A stretch of 14,001 nt of DNA, taken from contig JAHFEI010000002.1 of NCBI GenBank assembly GCA_023248615.1, positions 1 through 14,001 of the forward strand, in the 5' to 3' direction. This DNA comes from Nitrospinales bacterium (lineage in GTDB: Bacteria > Nitrospinota_A > UBA7883 > JACRGQ01). Shown here piece by piece: positions 7,674 to 13,664 of this stretch. Positions within the stretch are counted from its first letter, which is position 1; the number at the start of each line of letters is the position of its first letter. The position numbers and the translations under genes were made by a program. A model generated the notes under the pieces. The model was given only the letters and a program-made list of their open reading frames with translations, was not told the origin of the DNA and did no database searches.

Positions 7674-8429
7674 ATGCCTAAACCGATTATCGGGATTACC
7701 ACCGATGCCGAATCCGTAAAAAACAGCAGGGGTGTCGTGGAACAACACTACTTCCTGAAAAGGGCTGTTGCCGATGCCGTTTCATCTGCCGGTGGCGAAC
7801 CTGCCATCATCCCGTTTTGCAGTTCGGCCAAGGAAGCAAAAAGTAGGGTGGAAAGGATGGACGGCCTTTTGGTATCAGGGGGGAATTTTGACATCCATCC
7901 ATCCTTCTACGGCGAGAAAAAAAATGTGCGTTGCGGCGCGGTGAATACGGAAAGGACCAAAAGCGAAATGTTGCTCCTAGGAGCCGCGCTGGTAGCCGGT
8001 ATCCCTGTGCTTGGGATATGCGGCGGCGCACAGCTTATCAACGTATTTTTCGGGGGGACGTTGTACCAGGATATCCCGTCGCAACTGGACGGAGCTTTAG
8101 CGCACTCGCAAAAAAAGCCACACCGCCATACTTCGCACGCGGTCAAGCCGGTCGGAAACAGCCTGCTTTCCCGGATTGTCGGAAAGCGAAGCCTGCTGGT
8201 AAATTCCACCCACCACCAGTCTGTTAAAGATGTAGGGAATGGGCTGGTAGCAAGCGCCGCCGCAACCGATGGCGTGATAGAGGCGGTGGAAACCGAAAAT
8301 AACGGCGGCTTTGTGCTTGGTGTGCAATGGCACCCGGAATTTCTTACAACGCGGGGGGCGCATTGTTCGCTATTTAAAGCGCTGGTGCGGCGCGCCGCAA
8401 AAAGGTTCCCGTACAGCCCTAGAAATTGA
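7674..8429 (+). CDS. Peptidase C26 / PuuD-like glutamine amidotransferase-fold hydrolase
   Basis: A 251-residue class-I glutamine-amidotransferase-fold enzyme of the peptidase C26 group, which cleaves gamma-glutamyl amide bonds (for example gamma-Glu-GABA in putrescine breakdown). Features in order: KPIIGITTD at the start, GGNFDIHPSFYGE, the nucleophile Cys116 in LGICGGAQLINV, GGTLYQDIP, VNSTHHQS, and the His220/Glu222 pair in GVQWHPE. The nucleophile elbow reads GICGG where PuuD-type enzymes usually have GICRG, so the substrate may differ. The start is uncertain: MPKPIIGIT at 7674 fits the family, while an ATG at 7659 adds five residues; neither has a well-spaced Shine-Dalgarno (GGGAG lies at 7653-7657 or so). 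It is the only clear plus-strand gene, divergent from the DUF59 gene and converging on the Wzi-like gene with an 11-base overlap. Confidence 0.88.
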   Translation: MPKPIIGITTDAESVKNSRGVVEQHYFLKRAVADAVSSAGGEPAIIPFCSSAKEAKSRVERMDGLLVSGGNFDIHPSFYGEKKNVRCGAVNTERTKSEMLLLGAALVAGIPVLGICGGAQLINVFFGGTLYQDIPSQLDGALAHSQKKPHRHTSHAVKPVGNSLLSRIVGKRSLLVNSTHHQSVKDVGNGLVASAAATDGVIEAVETENNGGFVLGVQWHPEFLTTRGAHCSLFKALVRRAAKRFPYSPRN

Positions 8430-9891
8430 CCCTAAGGGAAACGCCCGCGATAAACAGGTCTTTATCCTCCGCAACTATGTTCCACGCTGAAGGATTGAAC
8501 TCGGTGTTGTAATTCTGGGTTTTGTCATACCTCAGGTACGCTTGGACAACGTAACGCCCGAATTTCTTCTCCGGCTGGATTGAAAGGTAGTACCGTGTCA
8601 TCTGCAACGGGTTTTCCACCGCCCCCCAAGGATTCGTAAACTTCGGTTTCTCGTAAGCGCCGATTTTATATTCAAGCGATGTGGAACTATCGAAATAATG
8701 GAGGTGCTTAAAGAACAGGTTCCTGCTGTTTGTGCCGCCCGGCGCCCCAAGCGACATCCCTTGATATGTGTAATCTCCCACAACATTATGGGTATAAAAA
8801 TCGCGGCATACCTTTGTGTACTCAAGCCGGAAAATATCATCATCCATGGCAACAAACATTCCCATCATCTCCGAAACCTGCCGTAGCGTAAAAACAGACC
8901 TCTCCTGCCCCGGCAACTGGTCTTGCCAAAAGATATTTGCGTCCCCGCCGTCTTCCTCAAAATAAATTTTTGCGTTCCTAACTCCTGGAGACAACAAATC
9001 CAGGGGAAGGTAGAGGGATACTTCGTATCCAAAAAAACCATCGTTGTTAAACCGGCTCGTTGGAATGTTGTCATTGGTTCCCATCAATAATAGCGGGTAT
9101 TCGTCCAGTGTATATCCGGGCCTGCCGTCACCACCGTAATGTTCGACCCTTGTAAGGCCCAACTCCAGCCATTCAACCGGCTTGTAATTCACGTTAACAA
9201 CCAGTATCTGGGTGTTTGGCACGCTCGTGTTATCATCCCTAAGCCATCCGTTCATGATGACCAGGTCCCAGTCTCCCAGCAAATATAGCGGCTCTTCCGT
9301 AGCCAATTTGACCAAGGGGTACGGTTCGGCGTTACTGGAAAGAAGGAGTCCGCCATATTCGCCCGGCCCGATACTCACATTATCTTTTCCGGCCTCCAGC
9401 GAGAATTTCCCCACCCTGTATTTGGCGTAGGCCCTGGATATCTGGCTTTGTTTATTCCCCTCATTTACGGTCTGCTTGAGTTGGTAGTACAGCGCCAGCT
9501 CGTCACCATATGTATAATAACCATCTTCGAAAAGGAAAAGGTTGGTTCCCTTTTTCAGCCGCAACCCGGATTGGCCTTCTATAAAGCTGTTTTCCTCGTT
9601 GCCCACATAGAGCTTGGTAGTAATGCTACTCAGTAGCTTGCCGCTGGCATTTTCGTCCTCTCTTCCGGGGAAATCCACTCTTTCGTTATCGCCCACAAAC
9701 TGGCCCGCCCGCCAATAGCTGAAGGGCCGTATATCCTGGTTCGCATGCGAGGCAAATCTGGAGGACTCTAGGTTGCCGTAGAAGTAGGTGTCTTCGATAT
9801 TGGCATTAAGCAGCGTTTCAGCCCAGGATACGCCGGGCAAAAAGGTGAAAGTAAATATGAAAACAGCTGTTATTTTTGCGCGATAACGCAT
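8419..9891 (-). CDS. Wzi-like outer-membrane beta-barrel protein
   Basis: A 490-residue exported protein: signal peptide MRYRAKITAVFIFTFTFLPG with likely cleavage after VSWA (residue 24), then alternating amphipathic strands rich in Tyr, Phe and Trp, ending in the sequence SLRVNF. A terminal aromatic residue is the usual signal for barrel assembly in the outer membrane. The central part (SRAYAKYRVGKFSLEAGKDNVSIGPGEYGGLLLSSNAEPYP) resembles the core motif of Wzi capsule-assembly proteins, where a strand is followed by a W/IGP motif and a conserved NA-P segment. Similarity to alginate-export or porin-like families cannot be excluded. Translation start is supported by AGGAG six bases before the ATG. 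No capsule or polysaccharide genes are nearby, so its cargo or partner is unknown. A TTGACA box lies upstream at 9944-9949. Confidence 0.7.
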   Translation of the reverse strand: MRYRAKITAVFIFTFTFLPGVSWAETLLNANIEDTYFYGNLESSRFASHANQDIRPFSYWRAGQFVGDNERVDFPGREDENASGKLLSSITTKLYVGNEENSFIEGQSGLRLKKGTNLFLFEDGYYTYGDELALYYQLKQTVNEGNKQSQISRAYAKYRVGKFSLEAGKDNVSIGPGEYGGLLLSSNAEPYPLVKLATEEPLYLLGDWDLVIMNGWLRDDNTSVPNTQILVVNVNYKPVEWLELGLTRVEHYGGDGRPGYTLDEYPLLLMGTNDNIPTSRFNNDGFFGYEVSLYLPLDLLSPGVRNAKIYFEEDGGDANIFWQDQLPGQERSVFTLRQVSEMMGMFVAMDDDIFRLEYTKVCRDFYTHNVVGDYTYQGMSLGAPGGTNSRNLFFKHLHYFDSSTSLEYKIGAYEKPKFTNPWGAVENPLQMTRYYLSIQPEKKFGRYVVQAYLRYDKTQNYNTEFNPSAWNIVAEDKDLFIAGVSLRVNF

Positions 9892-9943
9892 CGCCCTCTC
9901 CTAAAACCCAACAAATGCATAAAAAAAACTCCTGTCGAATATA

Positions 9944-9959
9944 TGTCAAGTACCGGTAC
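9944..9959 (-). promoter_or_regulatory. Consensus -35 box with an adjoining palindrome upstream of the barrel gene
   Basis: On the minus strand TTGACA (9944-9949) directly follows the 10-bp palindrome GTACCGGTAC (9950-9959), about 53 bases before the barrel gene start. The position where a -10 box should be is a T run (TTTTTTATG), so the promoter is incomplete by consensus. The palindrome touching the -35 box is in a position suited to a regulator, but no regulator is encoded nearby. Confidence 0.35.
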
Positions 9960-10142
9960 ATTACAAGGTATATTCCTCTTTTTACATGCCCGGATTCCTC
10001 ATCAGGTCTTTTCCCGGCTCACCAGTTTATTCCCTGAAACTTCGGTTATGCCTGGATTGCTTTTTCGCCGAGTTTCACCGCCATCTTCCATGCCTCCATC
10101 GCCTGCCGTTGGGCGCCTGTATACCGCTAAGCCAGACCCGAT

Positions 10143-10248
10143 GGGATATTCCTTCGCAGGCACCTGCACTTTGGCTTGGGTGAAAACCGCCCACGGCAAA
10201 AGGAAAAAGTAGGCGTGGAACCCCGCCTTGGGCACACCGAGGTATCCC
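10143..10248 (-). ncRNA. Candidate structured RNA, family unknown
   Basis: Read on the minus strand, the segment opens GGGATACCTCGGTGTGCC and closes GGTGCCTGCGAAGGAATATCCC-like (given here as its parts: GGTGCC, GCG, AGG, TATCCC). These parts pair as GGGATA/TATCCC, CCT/AGG, CG/CG and GCC/GGT with internal loops. An inner hairpin is possible between TCCACG and CGTGGG. A closing stem interrupted by loops and the CGGTGTG motif are loosely reminiscent of 6S RNA, but about 106 nt is short for that family and I would not name it. Hypothesis only. Confidence 0.18.
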
Positions 10249-10326
10249 TGAAATCATGGTCGCGTAGATAATGCCTGCACGAGACGCCTGCACCCTTGGG
10301 AACTGCTGACGGTCAGGCATCCCCTC

Positions 10327-10698
10327 TCATTTGGATTCCCTTTGGTAGGGCCTCAGGCTTTTTTCTGGGAAAGTTTTCCTTTCCTTCCTGCGGCAATCAT
10401 AGGCATCTGCAACCATATGCGTCCCATCCAAATTACTATAATAATTTGCCGGGCTGGCATGTATGGTATCGGCGCCTATGGAAGCCGCGCGTTTTTTCAT
10501 CTTCCCCACCACTTCGTCAAACCCGCCGACGCCCTTGCGATACGAGAATTCTTCCAATTTACCTTTTACAACGCACACCCCCTGCTCCGTCGCCACGTCC
10601 GAGAGGACTAAAATGTCAGAGCCGTCGTCATACCTATGTGACGAGGATGCGCACCCCAAAAGAAGTAGCGTAAATACCATTCCTATCTTTCTTGTCAA
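10327..10698 (-). CDS. Small exported lipoprotein, unknown function (DUF4156/RcsF-like layout)
   Basis: A 123-residue protein with a textbook lipoprotein signal: MTRKIGMVFTLLLLGC, lipobox LLGC with lipidated Cys16 followed by Ala-Ser-Ser, which favours outer-membrane sorting by the +2 rule. The mature part is mixed and polar, with two cysteines (GVCVVKG and DAYDC) that could form a disulfide, and a segment KKRAASIGADTIH. This Cys, then A--GA----, then a C-terminal Cys layout resembles DUF4156 and RcsF-type lipoproteins, but the match is by pattern only. I chose the TTG at 10698 because GGAG lies six bases before it and it supplies a positively charged n-region; an internal ATG at 10680 would leave almost none. 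A candidate promoter and two hairpins precede it. Confidence 0.72.
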   Translation of the reverse strand: MTRKIGMVFTLLLLGCASSSHRYDDGSDILVLSDVATEQGVCVVKGKLEEFSYRKGVGGFDEVVGKMKKRAASIGADTIHASPANYYSNLDGTHMVADAYDCRRKERKTFPEKSLRPYQRESK

Positions 10699-10750
10699 AA
10701 CACGCTCCAATCCAATGACGATGAATATTGCGGATGCGGGTAAGCATGAT

Positions 10751-10815
10751 GTTGGCAATTCGCGTGAAATGCGACGGCCAACTCACGTTCTCCCAACAAA
10801 CGTGTGCTAATTATA
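10751..10815 (-). promoter_or_regulatory. Leader of the lipoprotein gene: -10 box and two hairpins
   Basis: On the minus strand a perfect TATAAT (10810-10815) sits in an AT-rich stretch, though its -35 region (CTTTAT at 17 bases) is poor. Between it and the TTG start lie two inverted repeats: CACGTT/AACGTG (10784-10804, 9-base loop) and GTTGGC/GCCAAC (10751-10782, with CGCG/GCG pairing inside). The untranslated leader would be around 100 nt. Elsewhere in 10699-10909 I see no gene. Confidence 0.4.
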
Positions 10816-10902
10816 TTGAATTCTGGAAAAATATAAAGACTTATTGTTTCGCTCCACAAGGACATCTGAAAGAGCCTTTTTGGGGATAACCAGTCGCCGG
10901 AG

Positions 10903-10931
10903 AAAAAATGGGACGGGGGATACCCCGTCCC
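10903..10931 (-). terminator. Intrinsic terminator of the cytochrome operon
   Basis: On the minus strand a perfect 9-bp GC-rich stem GGGACGGGG / CCCCGTCCC (10910-10931, loop of four bases) is followed by ATTTTTT (10903-10909). This is a standard Rho-independent terminator placed about 60 bases after the last cytochrome stop codon. Confidence 0.88.
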
Positions 10932-10942
10932 TGTAACCGATA

Positions 10943-10972
10943 CCGCCGCATTGCCCTGTGTCAATGCGGCGG
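10943..10972 (-). repeat. Second strong hairpin in the cytochrome operon 3' region
   Basis: CCGCCGCATTG and CAATGCGGCGG (10943-10953 and 10962-10972) form a perfect 11-bp stem with an 8-base loop, 21 bases after the last cytochrome stop and just before the T-tailed terminator. Without its own T run on the minus strand, it more likely stabilises the transcript 3' end or backs up termination. Confidence 0.75.
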
Positions 10973-10993
10973 CAATTTTCTAAGCTGGAGTAC

Positions 10994-11377
10994 TTATTTC
11001 TTGACGTACTCGCACTTGCACATTTTGCGCAGGTGCTTGACTATGTCATGTATTTCCGGGTCGGTAAGCACGCTCTTCCACGCAGGCATCTGGGTGGACT
11101 TGCCAACAGCCGAACCGCCCTCTTTTATGGCCAGCGCGACGTTATCGTCGGAAAGCTGGGACATGTCGGGCGCGCTCGAGTGGTTTCTCGGCGCAACGGC
11201 CAAGAAGGGAGCGTTGATGCCCTTGCCAGTGCCAGCAGTGCCATGGCACTGGACACAGTAAAGTTTGTAGTTATCGTCGGCCGATTCGGCGGAGGCCGAA
11301 GCGGTCATTCCAAACATCTGAAAAAGCGCCGCAGCCAATAACACTGCGGAAAATTTCGAAAATCCTGAAGTTTTCAT
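10994..11377 (-). CDS. Monoheme class-I cytochrome c, exported
   Basis: A 127-residue periplasmic cytochrome c. The signal peptide runs to about residue 31 (FSAVLLAAALFQMFGMTASASA), heme is bound covalently at CVQCH (41-45), and the axial methionine is Met97 in TQMPAW, all in the order usual for small class-I cytochromes. The fold ends with the helix TDPEIHDIVKHLRKM. An unusual tail MCKCEYVKK adds two cysteines (120 and 122) after the domain. The ATG at 11377 is preceded by AGGGGG at a spacing of about seven bases; a TTG one codon earlier is less likely. It is the last gene of the cytochrome operon, 15 bases after the diheme gene, and probably shuttles electrons to or from the larger cytochromes. 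Confidence 0.93.
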   Translation of the reverse strand: MKTSGFSKFSAVLLAAALFQMFGMTASASAESADDNYKLYCVQCHGTAGTGKGINAPFLAVAPRNHSSAPDMSQLSDDNVALAIKEGGSAVGKSTQMPAWKSVLTDPEIHDIVKHLRKMCKCEYVKK

Positions 11378-11392
11378 CAAATTCCCCCTTCC

Positions 11393-12064
11393 TTATTTCT
11401 GCGAAGCAATATAGTTGACGATGAGCTGCATTGCATCTTCATCGAGGTCGCGTTTAGCCATCCAGGTCTTGGTATCCCAGTACTGGGGATGGGAAACAAA
11501 GCTGTATACCCAATCCGGGTTCAGGCGTTTTCCAATTCCTTCCCACGTCGGGCAGGAGATGCCGCCCTTGCCTTCTATCTCATGGCAACCGTTGCAGGCT
11601 TCGGTCTTGATAATGAGCATCTTTGCCCGTGCCTTGGAGAAACCTGCGTCGATTTTAGCTACGCCGGTTTTCATCTTCGCATCTTTAAGGGTCATTAGGT
11701 AATCGGCCGCCGCTGCCGCATCACCAGCGCTGAGCTTGGAGGCGCATTTCGCCGGAGGAGTTGCGGTATCCGTATCACCAGTGGTCTTGATATTGTTCAG
11801 GTAAACCGTGCCGGCAGGGCGGATAACGGTCGGGTTCTGCAGGAAGCCTACAAGCCAATCCTTATTGAACTTGCTACCGGCATAGAAAAGGTCTGGCGCT
11901 TTCCTTGCCTTTATCTCGGCAATGGTCTTTGCCGTGGGGCCAGCCATTTTGTGGCAGCTATCACATTTGCCAGCCTTTACCACACCGGCGCCATCAGCTG
12001 CGAACGCAGACGGAACCGCCAGGAAAAGCGCCAGAAGAAACGTTGCAATACCTCTAATTTTCAT
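11393..12064 (-). CDS. Diheme cytochrome c, exported
   Basis: A 223-residue periplasmic protein with a signal peptide (IATFLLALFLAVPSAFA, cleavage after residue 22) and two CXXCH heme sites: CDSCH at 34-38 and CNGCH at 157-161. The halves are two cytochrome c-like domains, the first containing APDLFYAGSKFNKDWLVGFLQNP, a pattern seen in cytochromes that carry electrons for membrane complexes. The second domain has a possible axial Met202 in KTWMAKRDL. The first domain has no MP-type ligand, and two extra cysteines (107 and 171) are present. AAGGA lies about eight bases before the ATG. Gaps of 33 bases upstream and 15 downstream place it in the operon between the fused cytochrome and the monoheme cytochrome. 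Partner and redox direction cannot be read from sequence. Confidence 0.92.
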   Translation of the reverse strand: MKIRGIATFLLALFLAVPSAFAADGAGVVKAGKCDSCHKMAGPTAKTIAEIKARKAPDLFYAGSKFNKDWLVGFLQNPTVIRPAGTVYLNNIKTTGDTDTATPPAKCASKLSAGDAAAAADYLMTLKDAKMKTGVAKIDAGFSKARAKMLIIKTEACNGCHEIEGKGGISCPTWEGIGKRLNPDWVYSFVSHPQYWDTKTWMAKRDLDEDAMQLIVNYIASQK

Positions 12065-12097
12065 CTCTATATCCTTTCTTGTTAAATGCCAAGTTCT

Positions 12098-13654
12098 CTA
12101 CTTTTTCTTCAAATACCGGGCAATTGCCAACTGTCCGCCCACAAGGACTATCAAGACAAATAAGGGAACCAACACGACATCCTTACCCGTAGGCGGCTGC
12201 AAGAGCAACCAGTACCAAGTAGTCATGGTGTGTTTTGAACCCGCTTCGCCATTCGAACCGTCCCAGTTTGCAAACGCTATCGGAAGGTATTTGCCCACTT
12301 CGAACTGGGTATCCTTGTCCTTGTTCGCGGAGATGAGCTTGCGCTTCATCATCACCTTCCACGTCCCGTTGTTATACGAGCCGCTTGAGGTGAAACCGGC
12401 GGCAGCGGCATCGCCATCCGTCCTCTTGCCGGAGCCTGTATAAAGAGCCATTTTGCCAGCGGCGGGAACAGTGGTCGTACCTGCGTTCCATATCATAGTG
12501 GAAACAGGATGCGACGCGTCGCCATGGCCGAAGTACGGCTTTTCGTTGCCCGAAAGAACCTGCGCTGGAGTCTGGATGGCGATCATGTCTGGCGAAATGG
12601 TGTCCCATGCGATAGTCTCCGCTATGGCATCGCCGGGGATGCTCTTCGTCCTGTCATCCCATTCGACCATAAACGCAATTTCTTTCTCGTTATAGAAGGC
12701 TTTCACCTTTACCAGGTCGTTGGTCGGGGTGAAGAAGCGCTCCTTCTGGATTATCTGTGGCACCAGAAACAAAGCTGTGCTTTGCGCCTCGTTCCATGCC
12801 GGATCGTTTTCATCCTTGGGTAGCGTGGGGCGCAGGAAGCCCCTAACAACGGTGTCGCCTTCCTTGACCTGGCTCGTCGGATCTGCCAACGACATTACGT
12901 AGTTAACTACGTGCCAGCGGTCTTCCTCGGAAAGCTTGCCGCTAGACGTGGCCTCAGCCGCGAAAGAAGGCATTGGTGTATTCGGTATGCCGTTGGATAC
13001 CCGCGCAAAAATGTCATCTGCGGTATACCCGCCACGGAAGGTCCACGGCTTGGTAAGGTTTCTGGGCCATACCCTTGCGCCGCTGTCTTCTTTCAGCTTC
13101 TTCGTCAGGTCGCCTTTACCGTTCTGCCCGTGGCACTCGAAGCACTTGGCAGTCTGGAAGGCCTTCTTACCCTTCTCGATGCTGTCTGCGGAACTCTTGA
13201 TTTTCTTGCTCACATCTATCTGCGGCGGATTTGCGGCCTTGCCGAAAAGGTCAGTCAAGGACTTGATGTAGGCAACGAGGTCCCACCTGTCCTGTTCCTT
13301 GATGACGTCTTCCCATGCAGGCATACCCGTTCCAGGCATACCCTTGGTGATAATCTTGAACAGGTCTTCATCCCTTACCAAATCCGCTTTCGGCGCGCTA
13401 GACCTGTACTTGTACATGCCAAGCGAAAAATCGCGCGGAGGCGGGATAAGGAACTTAGCGGCGGGGCCGTTAGCCTCGCCTTTTTTACCGTGACACCACC
13501 AGCACTTCTTCTGGTATATCGCCTCGCCGTTCTTGGCATTGCCTGCTGCGGCAAAAGCTTCTGGAACTGGGCAAAGGGCAAATACGGCAAGAAGAAGGCT
13601 CCAAACTACAAAGCCAGGTTTTTTAATCATATTTTTTAAAGACATAGTCGCCAT
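12098..13654 (-). CDS. Diheme cytochrome c fused to an ethylbenzene-dehydrogenase-like heme domain, membrane anchored
   Basis: A 518-residue multidomain cytochrome. In order: a signal peptide (to about Ala36); a cytochrome c domain with CWWCH at 51-55 and Met ligand candidates in GMPGTGMPAW (106-115); a second cytochrome c domain with CFECH at 171-175 and Met228 in NTPMPSF; a beta-rich domain (about 275-485) with DPAWNEA, VKAFYNEKEIAFMVEWDD, SHPVSTMIWNAG and GTWKVMMKRKL; and one C-terminal membrane helix (about 492-513) followed by RYLKKK. The third domain matches the heme-b-binding gamma-subunit fold of type II DMSO-reductase-family enzymes such as ethylbenzene dehydrogenase and nitrite oxidoreductase. 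The orientation would hold all hemes outside the cytoplasmic membrane. AGGAAGG precedes the first ATG at good spacing; MSLKNM three codons later is an alternative. It could be an NxrC-like electron-transfer subunit, but the catalytic partner is not in the window. Confidence 0.9.
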   Translation of the reverse strand: MATMSLKNMIKKPGFVVWSLLLAVFALCPVPEAFAAAGNAKNGEAIYQKKCWWCHGKKGEANGPAAKFLIPPPRDFSLGMYKYRSSAPKADLVRDEDLFKIITKGMPGTGMPAWEDVIKEQDRWDLVAYIKSLTDLFGKAANPPQIDVSKKIKSSADSIEKGKKAFQTAKCFECHGQNGKGDLTKKLKEDSGARVWPRNLTKPWTFRGGYTADDIFARVSNGIPNTPMPSFAAEATSSGKLSEEDRWHVVNYVMSLADPTSQVKEGDTVVRGFLRPTLPKDENDPAWNEAQSTALFLVPQIIQKERFFTPTNDLVKVKAFYNEKEIAFMVEWDDRTKSIPGDAIAETIAWDTISPDMIAIQTPAQVLSGNEKPYFGHGDASHPVSTMIWNAGTTTVPAAGKMALYTGSGKRTDGDAAAAGFTSSGSYNNGTWKVMMKRKLISANKDKDTQFEVGKYLPIAFANWDGSNGEAGSKHTMTTWYWLLLQPPTGKDVVLVPLFVLIVLVGGQLAIARYLKKK

Positions 13655-13664
13655 TTCTCCCTTC

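Larger units (their letters stand above)
9892..10326. other. 435-base region without a convincing gene; possible structured RNA or gene remnant
   Basis: No ORF here has both a plausible start and protein-like sequence. On the minus strand a 77-codon ORF (10002-10235) begins MPKAGFHAYFFLLPWAVF, and a different frame ends in protein-like QAMEAWKMAVKLGEKAIQA before a stop near 10050. A small gene broken by a frameshift is therefore conceivable. The centre, 10143-10248, is bounded by GGGATA and TATCCC and can fold on itself. Near 10270-10292 the heptamer CCTGCAC is repeated directly. I cannot assign a function. Confidence 0.4.

Noticed and set aside
7539..7748. N-terminal extension of the DUF59 gene up to 7748
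   Set aside because: The extra residues look non-coding, overlap the divergent hydrolase gene and lack the strong ribosome binding site seen before the ATG at 7490.
10695..10964. 89-codon minus-strand open frame across the cytochrome terminator
   Set aside because: It runs through the terminator hairpin and the lipoprotein leader and its translation has no protein-like features.
12911..13639. 242-codon plus-strand open frame opposite the fused cytochrome
   Set aside because: It lies entirely antisense to a gene with signal peptide, two CXXCH motifs and a good ribosome binding site, and its own product shows no domain.
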